Below are positions 18,042 through 26,300 of a stretch of 64,000 bases of DNA, piece by piece (positions within the stretch are counted from its first letter, which is position 1; each line of letters starts with the position of its first letter). The position numbers were made by a program, and so were the translations under genes. The notes below the pieces were generated by a model. That model was not told the DNA's origin. It saw nothing but the letters and a program-made list of their open reading frames with translations, and did no database searches. Source of the stretch: Bacillota bacterium (lineage in GTDB: Bacteria; Bacillota; Clostridia; Lachnospirales; Lachnospiraceae); assembly GCA_023442465.1 (NCBI GenBank), contig JAEZZQ010000030.1, forward strand, positions 1 through 64,000, read 5' to 3'.

Positions 18042-18665
18042 ATGAAGTTTTTCAGTGTGGATAGCTCTCTCTATCGTTTTCTATCGAGATTTTTGGATGT
18101 AATGAAGCTGAATTTTCTCTGGATTTTATTTAGTCTTCCCATCATAACATCAGGAGCCTCTACGGCAGCAGCCATGTCCGTAGCGCTGAAAATGGCGGAT
18201 GATGAGGAAGGATATATCGGAATGGACTTTGTAAAGGCCTTCAAGGAAAACTGGAAGCAGGGCACTTTGCTGGGAATCATTACTGCTATCGCTTTCTATG
18301 CGGTCTATCTGGACTTTGAACTGGTGCGGGCATCTGAGGACGGTTCTGTGCTGCTTCTCATTATTGGGATAGTATCGGCCTTCGTGGTGGTCATGGCGCT
18401 TTCCTATTCCTTTCCGCTTATCGCGAGGTATGAAAACACTCTTCCCAGAACCATTCAAAATTCTCTGCACATTTCGAGAAGGTTCTTCGGACGCACACTT
18501 CTTATGCTGGTCATAATCTGGATAGAATTCCTTGTCCTGCAATTTAATGAAATCATGCTTTTTTTCGCAATCATTATCGGACCGGGCCTGATCATTTTTA
18601 CGATAGCGGCCTTCAGCAAGCGAATCTTCGTGATGCTTGAGAAGGAAATGGAGACAGAGGCATAG
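18042..18665 (+). CDS. YesL-family (DUF624) membrane protein
   Basis: 207 residues with about five membrane segments (for instance FLWILFSLPIITSGASTAAA and LLGIITAIAFYAVYLDF). The DUF624 start MKFFSVDSSLYRFLSRFLDVMKLNFLW is well conserved. YesL-type proteins are encoded with YesMN two-component systems and sugar transporters; their molecular role is unknown. It follows the binding-protein gene and its stop is three bases from the stop of the convergent response regulator gene, so there is no room for a separate terminator. Confidence 0.88.
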   Translation: MKFFSVDSSLYRFLSRFLDVMKLNFLWILFSLPIITSGASTAAAMSVALKMADDEEGYIGMDFVKAFKENWKQGTLLGIITAIAFYAVYLDFELVRASEDGSVLLLIIGIVSAFVVVMALSYSFPLIARYENTLPRTIQNSLHISRRFFGRTLLMLVIIWIEFLVLQFNEIMLFFAIIIGPGLIIFTIAAFSKRIFVMLEKEMETEA

Positions 18666-18668
18666 CGC

Positions 18669-20246
18669 TTACAGCGCTCCCTCATCCTCCAGCTTTTTGC
18701 GGTATTCGGCAGGGCTCATGCCGATATATTTTTTAAATTTTTTGTGAAAATAATCCACATTCTTATATCCCACCTGCTCAGAAATTTCATAAACTTTCAG
18801 GTTTTTTTCTCTCAGCAGTCCAAGCGACTGATCGATTCGTCTATGGTCCACATAAGAGTTGAAGCTTTCTCCCAGATGCTTATTGAAGATTTTGCCCAAG
18901 TAGGCACTGTTGTAGCCAAAAAGCGGGGCGATGCTTTCCAATTTAATATTTTTTTGGAAGTTATGGTCGATATAATAGATAATATCGTCCAAAACGGTAT
19001 CTCTGGAAGGATTGCCGGTAGCGCTCATGATCATGTCTGTCATCTCTGAAATGTAGAGAATGATTTCATATAAGTGATGGCAGCCTTCAATATGAGAAAT
19101 GACTTCTGCATTGTTGGGGAAAGGGACATTGGGGCTGCCGTAGGTATGGTTTATTTTTTCCTTGATGCGCAGATATAGGTCGGTAAGAAACAACTTGACG
19201 GAGGAAATGTCGTTTTTCACCCCGTATAGGTAATTTTCGAGTGCGGACAGGGTTTCTGCGACCATGCGCCGGTTGAAGGCCAGCAGATATCCGGTCAGCC
19301 TGTCGCTGTATTCCGTTAGAAGTCCGTTGTTTATTTCATGGTTGAGGCTTTGCACATCGGGAAGCTCTTCGAATCCCAGCGTATGCTGTCCCTGAATACA
19401 GAAAAATCTTCTGTTTTTAAGCGCCGAGGCTTCTTCATAGGAAAGGTGTATATCTTCCAAGGATGACACCGGACGTCCGTATGCCAGAAAGAGGGAAGCA
19501 AGCGGACTGCCGTTTTGTGGGCAGGAGTCTTCGTAGTGCGACAAAAAATCCTGAAATTTATTGATGGCAAAGCTTCCTTTTAAGAGAATTATTTCATTAT
19601 TATCTTTTTTGAAATAGTCGAATGTATGATTTCCTTTATTGGTTATCTTCAGTAGTTCGGCAAAGCTATAGCCGGGGTCTGAAGGGTCACTGCTGAACTT
19701 TTCATAGATAACTACCTGATAAATGTCCGAGGTCAGATGCAGTTCTTCCAGTTCGGATTCGGAAAGGCCGGGAGGTTGTTCTGAATCATACATTCCGGTA
19801 ATTACTTCGTAAATGATGGATTCTCTGGCCTTGCTTTTGAACAGCGCGATATTATCGGACTTGTTCTTTTCAGCGATAAGAATTTCCTTGACTTTCTCCA
19901 CCGCACCCTGAAGCTCCGCCTCCTCGATGGGTTTTGTGAGATAGAAGCTGGCACCGTAACGGATGGCCGCCTGAGCGTAAGCAAAATCGGAATAGCCGCT
20001 TAAGATGATAAATTTTCCCCGATAGCCGTTTTCCCTCGCAATACGGATTATATCCGTACCGTACATTTTGGGCATGCGGATATCTAAGAGTACAAGGTTT
20101 GGTTCGGTCTGCAAAATGGCCTGCAAGGTTTCCTCGCCGTTAGCCGTTTCCCCGCAGATGGAAAAGCCCATAGATGCCCAATCCATAATATATTTAAGCC
20201 CTTCCCGAATACTCGATTCATCGTCTGCAATCAACACCGTATACAT
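18669..20246 (-). CDS. Response regulator with AraC-type output, YesN family
   Basis: 525 residues. The receiver domain (1-120) has acidic residues D8-D9, phospho-acceptor Asp55 (LVLLDIRMPK) and Lys in FYLTKPIEEAE. A middle region of about 270 residues follows. The C-terminal AraC helix-turn-helix pair contains IKLESIAPLFGYNSAYLGKIFNKHLGESF and KVYEISEQVGYKNVDYFHKKFKKYIGMSPAEYRK. It is the likely partner of the YesM kinase at 11622. Unusually the two are not adjacent: the transporter lies between them and the regulator is on the opposite strand. It is divergent from the second binding-protein gene (170-base gap), so it probably controls that promoter. Confidence 0.94.
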   Translation of the reverse strand: MYTVLIADDESSIREGLKYIMDWASMGFSICGETANGEETLQAILQTEPNLVLLDIRMPKMYGTDIIRIARENGYRGKFIILSGYSDFAYAQAAIRYGASFYLTKPIEEAELQGAVEKVKEILIAEKNKSDNIALFKSKARESIIYEVITGMYDSEQPPGLSESELEELHLTSDIYQVVIYEKFSSDPSDPGYSFAELLKITNKGNHTFDYFKKDNNEIILLKGSFAINKFQDFLSHYEDSCPQNGSPLASLFLAYGRPVSSLEDIHLSYEEASALKNRRFFCIQGQHTLGFEELPDVQSLNHEINNGLLTEYSDRLTGYLLAFNRRMVAETLSALENYLYGVKNDISSVKLFLTDLYLRIKEKINHTYGSPNVPFPNNAEVISHIEGCHHLYEIILYISEMTDMIMSATGNPSRDTVLDDIIYYIDHNFQKNIKLESIAPLFGYNSAYLGKIFNKHLGESFNSYVDHRRIDQSLGLLREKNLKVYEISEQVGYKNVDYFHKKFKKYIGMSPAEYRKKLEDEGAL

Positions 20247-20416
20247 AATCCACCTCCCGATTTAACTACAGTATAAATGAGCATTTTGACCTTGTCAATT
20301 TTTGAAAAATCTATAATTTACCGGGTATATATTGTTTAATTATTTTCGTATTTTATTCGCAAAAATGTTGTTATAATTTAAGTAAAAAGCTTTGTTTCAG
20401 TGAAAGAGGTGTATGC

Positions 20417-22147
20417 ATGAAAATTGGAAAGTATTGTGCTGTTATGTGTATCGTCTTCCTTCTGTTTCTGATGGGCTGCGGGTTAAAGATGGATCTGGGC
20501 TACGATGAGCCCATTGTCGTGGATGTATTTGACAGCGTGGCCAATTACGAAGGGATGCAGTCCGGGTGGTTCGCCAAGGTGGTAAAGGACGATTTCAATA
20601 TGGAATTAAATGTGATTGCCCCGAATGTAGCGGGGGGAGGCAACACTCTTTTCGACATACGTTCGGCAGCGGGCAATCTGGGAGACTTGATCATATGCAA
20701 CGGAGAGAACGATACTCTTCAAAAGTTGGTGAATTCCGGCCTGGTGCTGAATATGGAGCCTTACTTAAAAGATAAAGAAATTATGCGTTTTGATAAGGCG
20801 ATAAGAGACGTGAACAAGGATTTGTCCCCAGGTGGTATCTATGCGATTCCCTCAGAGGTATCCCTGAATTCCCCGCTGACCCCCAGCGAGGGATTGGAGC
20901 CTACTTACGGGCCGTATCTGCGCTGGGATTTGTATAAGGAACTGGGCTATCCCGAAATCGGCACCTTGGAGGATTTGCTTCCCATACTCGTGCAGATGCA
21001 GGAACTGGAGCCTTTTGCAGAAAACGGGGAAAAAACTTATGCGTTTTCCTTTTTCAAAGACTGGGACGGAAATATGATGAATGCAGCGAAGCAGCCTTGC
21101 TGCTTTTATGGATGGGATGAGCTGGGATTCCTCCTTCTGAAGGCGGATAGCGATGAACACCAGAGCATCATCGATTCGGATTCTATGTATGTCCGCGTCC
21201 TGAAATGGTATTTCGATGCGAACCAATTAGGCTTAGTGGATCCCCAGTCGCCTACCCAGAGCTATAATGATGTGGCGCAGAAGTATGAGGATGGGCAGGT
21301 ATTGTATTCCCCATGGCCCTGGGTGGCGCAGATCAAATACAATACGCTGGCCAGAAAGCAGGAAGGAAAAGGCTTCATGATAGCGGATATGGCGGATATG
21401 AACATATACTCCTACGGCTGTAACCAAAGCGGAAGCCGCAAAACAGTCATACTGGTAGGGTCACAAGCCAAAGATCCGGAGCGGCTGATGGACTTTGTAG
21501 ACTGGATGTATTCCTCGGATGGCATACGCAGTATTGGCCCGCTCAGTTCAGCGGGAACCGCAGGACCGGAGGGACTGTGCTGGGAATACGATCAGGCGGG
21601 AGAGCCCCAGCTTACGGAGTTTGGCAAGAGAGCGTTGGCCGACGGGGAAGTAGAGACACCGGAGGAATGGGGAGGCGGAACGTGGGCGGAAGGAATCTCC
21701 GTATTGAACTTCATGCCGGTGGCTCCCTGCGAGGTAGATGAGGACGGCTATCCATATGCTTACAGACTGTGGAATTCCGTACAGGAAATAGAAGAGACAG
21801 CCTTGGAAAAAGACTGGAAAGAGATTATGCAGGCGGATAACACCCGAGATTTCCTCATAAAGAACGACAAGATGGTTGTTTCTCCGGGCTGCAATTTTAC
21901 CTATACAATCAGCTCGGAGATAGAGACGCTACGGGGGCAGTGCAGGAATGTGATTCAGAAATATTCATGGGAAATGATATTTGCCGAGGATGAGGCCGAA
22001 TTTTACCAATTGTTGAGCAAGATGCAGAATGAAGTGCTGAGCCTGGGCTATGAGAAGGTGGTAGAGGTGGATATCAAGGATGCCTTGAGCTTTCAGGCGG
22101 AGCGTATCAGAGTGGTGGAGGAATACGAAAATGATAGAGAACAATAA
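20417..22147 (+). CDS. Second extracellular solute-binding lipoprotein (SBP2)
   Basis: 576 residues. The lipoprotein signal has a short lipobox, LMGC, with Cys at residue 21. It is a clear paralogue of SBP1 at 16121 (shared DVFD..ANYEG..GWF, AGNLGD, RWDLYKELGYPEIG, FKDWDGNMM), but no permease gene accompanies it. Its 3' end overlaps the GH42 gene by 17 bases, so binding protein and enzyme are coupled. It may feed the same permeases with a different oligosaccharide, or act as a surface sensor for the YesM kinase (inference). AAGAGGTG precedes the start. The upstream gap is shared with the divergent YesN gene. Confidence 0.92.
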   Translation: MKIGKYCAVMCIVFLLFLMGCGLKMDLGYDEPIVVDVFDSVANYEGMQSGWFAKVVKDDFNMELNVIAPNVAGGGNTLFDIRSAAGNLGDLIICNGENDTLQKLVNSGLVLNMEPYLKDKEIMRFDKAIRDVNKDLSPGGIYAIPSEVSLNSPLTPSEGLEPTYGPYLRWDLYKELGYPEIGTLEDLLPILVQMQELEPFAENGEKTYAFSFFKDWDGNMMNAAKQPCCFYGWDELGFLLLKADSDEHQSIIDSDSMYVRVLKWYFDANQLGLVDPQSPTQSYNDVAQKYEDGQVLYSPWPWVAQIKYNTLARKQEGKGFMIADMADMNIYSYGCNQSGSRKTVILVGSQAKDPERLMDFVDWMYSSDGIRSIGPLSSAGTAGPEGLCWEYDQAGEPQLTEFGKRALADGEVETPEEWGGGTWAEGISVLNFMPVAPCEVDEDGYPYAYRLWNSVQEIEETALEKDWKEIMQADNTRDFLIKNDKMVVSPGCNFTYTISSEIETLRGQCRNVIQKYSWEMIFAEDEAEFYQLLSKMQNEVLSLGYEKVVEVDIKDALSFQAERIRVVEEYENDREQ

Positions 22148-24173
22148 AGTAAAAAAGATTCTTTACGGAGGAGATTATAACCCGGAGCAGTGGCCCGAGG
22201 ATATATGGGAAGAGGACATGAGGATGTTTCGTCTGGCAAACATCGATGTGGTGACTCTGAATGTGTTCAATTGGGCGATGCTGCAGCCTCAAGAAGATGT
22301 TTACGATTTCAGTAAGCTGGATAAGATAATGGATATGGTAAGGACAAACGGACTAAAGGTCTGCATGGCTACCTCCACAGCAGCTCATCCCGCATGGATG
22401 GCCAGAAAATACCCCGACATTCTGCGCACCGAGCACAACGGGATAAGAAGGAAGTTCGGCAGCAGACACAACTCCTGCCCCAACAGCCCCACCTACCGAA
22501 AATATTCCGTTCTTCTGGCGGAGAAACTGGCCGAAAGATATAAGGACTACGACAACATCGTAGCATGGCATGTTTCCAACGAATACGGCGGAGAATGCTA
22601 CTGCGGGAACTGTGAAAAGGCCTTTCGCACATGGCTGACGGAAAAATACGGCACCATCGGGGAACTGAACCGCGTATGGAACATGGCCTTCTGGGGACAC
22701 ACCCTTTATGATTTCGAAGATGTAGTGGCACCCAACATGCAATCGGAAGAATTTCTCTGGGATACAGTGAGAACAAATTTTCAGGGAATCTCGCTGGACT
22801 ATCGCAGATTCATGTCGGACAGCATGCTATCCTGCTACCGCATGGAATATGAAGTATTAAAAAAGCATATGCCGGATGTCCAGGTCACCACTAACCTGAT
22901 GGGCTTCTACAAACCCCTGGACTATCAGAAATGGGCCCGTTATATGGATTTCGTATCATGGGATAACTATCCCTCCTTCGACACGCCCGTCTCAGAAAGC
23001 GCCATGAACCATGAGCTGATGCGCGGATTAAAGCAAGGAAAGCCCTTCGCCCTCATGGAACAGACTCCGGGAGTAAGTAACTGGCAATCCTTCTGCACGC
23101 TGAAACGCCCGGGAGTTATGCGCCTCCTAAGCTATCAGGCAATAGCCCACGGCTCCGACACCGTGATGTTCTTCCAGATGCGAAGAAGCATCGGAGCCTG
23201 TGAAAAGTATCACAGTGCGGTCATAGACCACGCAGGACACGAAGACACGAGAGTATTCCGGGAAGTAGCGAAGCTGGGAGAAGAACTGAACAAAATAGGC
23301 AGTCAGATTTTGGGAACAAGAACCGCAGCCAAGGCAGCAATCGTAATGGACTGGGACAACTGGTGGGCATCCGAATATTCCGCCGGCCCCAGCAGGCTTA
23401 TCAACTATAAGCAGGAAATCTTCTATTACTACAGAGCATTTTATGAAAACAACATCCCGGTAGACATTATCAGCGTAACGGACGACCTATCCCCTTACCG
23501 CCTGGTAACAGCTCCCCTCCTATACATGTGCAAGGAAGGCTTTGACGAAAAGCTCCGCGCCTACGTGAAAGACGGCGGCTCCTTCCTTACCACATATTTC
23601 AGCGGCTACGTAGAAGATCACGACCTCGTAATAACAGGCGGCTATCCCGGAAAGCTAAGGGACATTCTCGGCATCTGGGTGGAGGAATCCGACGCCATTC
23701 CCGAAGGAAAGCACAACTCCTTCCTATACAAAGGCGAAACCTATCCCGCCGAGGTACTCTGCGACCTCCTTCACTTAGAAGGAGCCGAAGCGCTCAGCCG
23801 GTATCAGGAAGACTTCTACGCAGGAATGCCCGTACTGACCGTCAACCGTTACGAAAAAGGCCGGTCCTACTACGCAGCAACCCGTTCCAACCCTGATTTT
23901 TACCGCACCTTCATCAAAGACATATGCGAAGAAACGGGGATTCCCTCACTGCTCGAGACACCGGAAGGCATAGCGCCCGGTATTGAGATTTCACGCCGTG
24001 AAAATGAGACGGCCGAATTCTTATTTATATTAAACCATAACGATGAGGCGGTTAACCTGACTTTAACGCTTAATTCACCATCTATTGATATTTTGACAGG
24101 GAGGTCCTATTTAACCGGAGGTTCTATCACTGTTCAAGGTAAAGATGTGGTGGTGTTGAGAGGGGTGAAGTGA
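22131..24173 (+). CDS. Beta-galactosidase, glycoside hydrolase family 42
   Basis: 680 residues, typical for GH42. N-terminal GGDYNPEQWPEDIW is the family signature. The acid/base is Glu151 (WHVSNEYGG), and the nucleophile is Glu310 (ALMEQTPG). The cysteine-rich ECYCGNCEKAF loop matches the zinc cluster seen in many GH42 enzymes. There is no signal peptide, so it is cytoplasmic. The start overlaps SBP2 and has GGAGG nine bases upstream. In this locus the likely role is to remove beta-galactose from galactosylated xyloglucan side chains after fucose removal. Codons turn strongly C-ending from about 22400. The last codons fall in the outer arm of a large inverted repeat. Confidence 0.95.
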   Translation: MIENNKVKKILYGGDYNPEQWPEDIWEEDMRMFRLANIDVVTLNVFNWAMLQPQEDVYDFSKLDKIMDMVRTNGLKVCMATSTAAHPAWMARKYPDILRTEHNGIRRKFGSRHNSCPNSPTYRKYSVLLAEKLAERYKDYDNIVAWHVSNEYGGECYCGNCEKAFRTWLTEKYGTIGELNRVWNMAFWGHTLYDFEDVVAPNMQSEEFLWDTVRTNFQGISLDYRRFMSDSMLSCYRMEYEVLKKHMPDVQVTTNLMGFYKPLDYQKWARYMDFVSWDNYPSFDTPVSESAMNHELMRGLKQGKPFALMEQTPGVSNWQSFCTLKRPGVMRLLSYQAIAHGSDTVMFFQMRRSIGACEKYHSAVIDHAGHEDTRVFREVAKLGEELNKIGSQILGTRTAAKAAIVMDWDNWWASEYSAGPSRLINYKQEIFYYYRAFYENNIPVDIISVTDDLSPYRLVTAPLLYMCKEGFDEKLRAYVKDGGSFLTTYFSGYVEDHDLVITGGYPGKLRDILGIWVEESDAIPEGKHNSFLYKGETYPAEVLCDLLHLEGAEALSRYQEDFYAGMPVLTVNRYEKGRSYYAATRSNPDFYRTFIKDICEETGIPSLLETPEGIAPGIEISRRENETAEFLFILNHNDEAVNLTLTLNSPSIDILTGRSYLTGGSITVQGKDVVVLRGVK

Positions 24174-24433
24174 GGGAGGGGGTGAAATTTCCTGCACAAT
24201 CGTGAGGTTGTGAGGGGAAAGAAGGGTATGGCAAAAGGTTTCCGGCTCTGATTATGCAGGACACTGCGCTGAGCCAAAAGCAGAAATTCTTTCAGCAGAG
24301 GCTTCAAGAATTTCTTTGTCTCAGCTCCGTAGCATAAAATCGCCGGAAACCTTTTCCATACCCTTCTTTCCCTGCTGTAGTTTCTTTGAATTGTGCAGGA
24401 AATTGCCAAGGTTTTCGAATGCCTCATTTCACC
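24164..24433. repeat. Long inverted-repeat rod 1
   Basis: Nested, nearly fully complementary arms are present. An outer 12-bp arm pairs 24164-24175 with 24422-24433 (one mismatch). A perfect 15-bp arm pairs 24186-24200 with 24390-24404. A 31/32-bp arm pairs 24215-24246 with 24342-24372, with a one-base bulge. The inner arms are GCTGAG..CTCAGC and AGAAATTCTT / AAGAATTTCT. Folded, it gives a rod of over 200 nt. Its left end lies inside the last codons of the GH42 gene. Confidence 0.85.
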
Positions 24434-24502
24434 ACCTTCGGTGGGAGAGAAGAAAGAAGAAGTACGCCGTAACCCCCACTCTACCGCAGCCCAATTCGTA
24501 AC

Positions 24503-24746
24503 GTTGCGCGAGACTTTCTGCGGGGGTTCTGGTTTGGAGTCGTGTAGTAAGCGGGCGTATTTTCTTAATGAAACCGTCCAGGAACCAGGGCAAACACCGC
24601 ATGGATGCGGTGTTTAGGCAGCACAGTACATGGATGTACTTTGCTGCCGACCCGTCCGCAGCCATTACCGTCCCGGTTCCATTTAGAAAATACGCCCGCT
24701 TACGTCAGACGAGAAACCAGAACCCCCGCAGAAAGTCTCTCACAAC
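24503..24746. repeat. Long inverted-repeat rod 2 with two apical hairpins
   Basis: A perfect 26-bp arm pairs 24510-24535 with 24714-24739, and a perfect 19-bp arm pairs 24547-24565 with 24685-24703. The apex carries two side hairpins with the same CATGGATG-type loop: 24592-24615 (11-bp perfect stem) and 24617-24648 (15 pairs and one mismatch). The structure ends about 45 bases before the GH29 start. Confidence 0.85.
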
Positions 24747-24792
24747 CCACCAATTACCCATCCCCCCAAATACAAGAAAGTGAGACTCAAAC

Positions 24793-26268
24793 ATGAACAA
24801 CAAACAATACCTATCCCAAATAGAAGCCACCATTCAAAGCGGTCTCTACTCCCCCACATGGTCCTCCCTATCGAAATACGAAATCCCCCAATGGTTCAAA
24901 GACGCCAAATTCGGCATCTTCATCCACTGGGGCCTCTATAGCGTTCCCGCCTTCAACAACGAATGGTATTCCCGCAACATGTACATACAAGGAACCCCCG
25001 AATACCAGCATCACATTGACACCTATGGCCCGCACAAGGATTTCGGCTACAAGGATTTTATTCCCATGTTCACCGCTGAGAAATTCAGCGCGGAGGAATG
25101 GATAACTGCTTTCAAGGAAGCCGGAGCGAAATATATCGTTCCCGTTGCAGAGCACCATGATGGATTTCAAATGTATCCTTCGGAGCTTTCACATTTTAAT
25201 GCAGCGGAAATGGGGCCTAAGAAAGATATCATAGGAAGTCTGAAGGAGGAGGCGGAAAAACAGGGGATTGTATTCGCGGCTTCCTCTCATAGAGCGGAAC
25301 ACCAGTGGTTTATGGGAAACGGTAAGGATTTTGAAAGTGATATAAAGGAGCCGCTTAAAAGGGGGGATTTTTACTGGCCCTCGGTACAGCAGCAGCCGGA
25401 TCAGCAGGATATTTTGTCAGAACCTTATCCGGATGAGGAGTATTTGGAGGATTGGCTGCTCCGAACGTGCGAACTGATCGATAAATATCATCCCCGACTT
25501 CTTTATTTCGACTGGTGGATACAGCATGAGGCATATAAGGAGCAGGTCAGGAAGATGGCTGCTTATTATTATAATAGAGGTGCGGAATATGGTTTTCCTG
25601 TGGGGATTTGTTATAAGCAGGAGTCCCTTGCTTTCGGAAGCGGTATTGTGGATGTGGAGAGGGGGAAGTTTTCTGAGGCGAAGCCTTACCCATGGCAGAC
25701 AGATACTGCTATTGCCCGTAATTCCTGGTGCTATACCGAGACTCTCGATTATAAGAGCGGGAGGGAGATTATATGTTATTTGTGTGACGTGGTCAGTAAG
25801 AATGGTAATCTGCTGTTGAATGTAGGACCGAAAGCGGATGGCACGATCGACCGGAAAGATGGGGATATATTGAAAGAGATCGGACAGTGGCTTTCTGTAA
25901 ATGGAGAGGCTGTCTATGGAAGCAGGTGCTGGCGTTTTGCACAGGAAGGGCCTACTGCGGAAAGTGAGGGACAGTTCAGCGATGGGCAGGAAACGGTTTA
26001 TACTTCGCAGGATTTCCGGTTTACGGCGGCCCATGGGAATATTTATGCTATTTGCATGAGCTATCCGACAGATGGCAGAGTGACCATTCGTTCCCTTTAT
26101 AAGGAAAAGGATTTGAATAAGCCGGTTTTTCAAGGGATTCTTCGAAGGGTATCGGTCTTGGGAAGTGAAGAAGAGATATCCTTTGTGAGGGATGAGGAGG
26201 GACTTCATTTTCAGACGAAGACGGTTAAAAGCGATTATCCGGTGGTTATTAAAATAGAAGTGGAATAA
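24793..26268 (+). CDS. Alpha-L-fucosidase, glycoside hydrolase family 29
   Basis: 491 residues. The N-terminal catalytic domain has WFKDAKFGIFIHWGLYSVP, VAEHHDGFQMY and the presumed nucleophile Asp240 in LLYFDWWI. SKNGNLLLNVGPKADG marks the end of the barrel and a beta-sandwich follows. There is no signal peptide. The expected role is to remove alpha-1,2-fucose from the fucosyl-galactosyl side chain of xyloglucan oligosaccharides; fucosylated host glycans are an alternative source. It follows GH42 after the 620-base structured gap and precedes GH3 by 32 bases. Codon use shifts abruptly: C-ending codons to about 25100, T/G-ending codons afterwards. Confidence 0.94.
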   Translation: MNNKQYLSQIEATIQSGLYSPTWSSLSKYEIPQWFKDAKFGIFIHWGLYSVPAFNNEWYSRNMYIQGTPEYQHHIDTYGPHKDFGYKDFIPMFTAEKFSAEEWITAFKEAGAKYIVPVAEHHDGFQMYPSELSHFNAAEMGPKKDIIGSLKEEAEKQGIVFAASSHRAEHQWFMGNGKDFESDIKEPLKRGDFYWPSVQQQPDQQDILSEPYPDEEYLEDWLLRTCELIDKYHPRLLYFDWWIQHEAYKEQVRKMAAYYYNRGAEYGFPVGICYKQESLAFGSGIVDVERGKFSEAKPYPWQTDTAIARNSWCYTETLDYKSGREIICYLCDVVSKNGNLLLNVGPKADGTIDRKDGDILKEIGQWLSVNGEAVYGSRCWRFAQEGPTAESEGQFSDGQETVYTSQDFRFTAAHGNIYAICMSYPTDGRVTIRSLYKEKDLNKPVFQGILRRVSVLGSEEEISFVRDEEGLHFQTKTVKSDYPVVIKIEVE

Positions 26269-26300
26269 TTTATCAATTTGGAAGGAGCAGAGGTATAAAG

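Noticed and set aside
24316..24796. Short open frames of 61-74 codons inside the rods
   Set aside because: They are by-products of the inverted repeats, with no ribosome sites and no protein-like composition; the pairing explains the sequence better.
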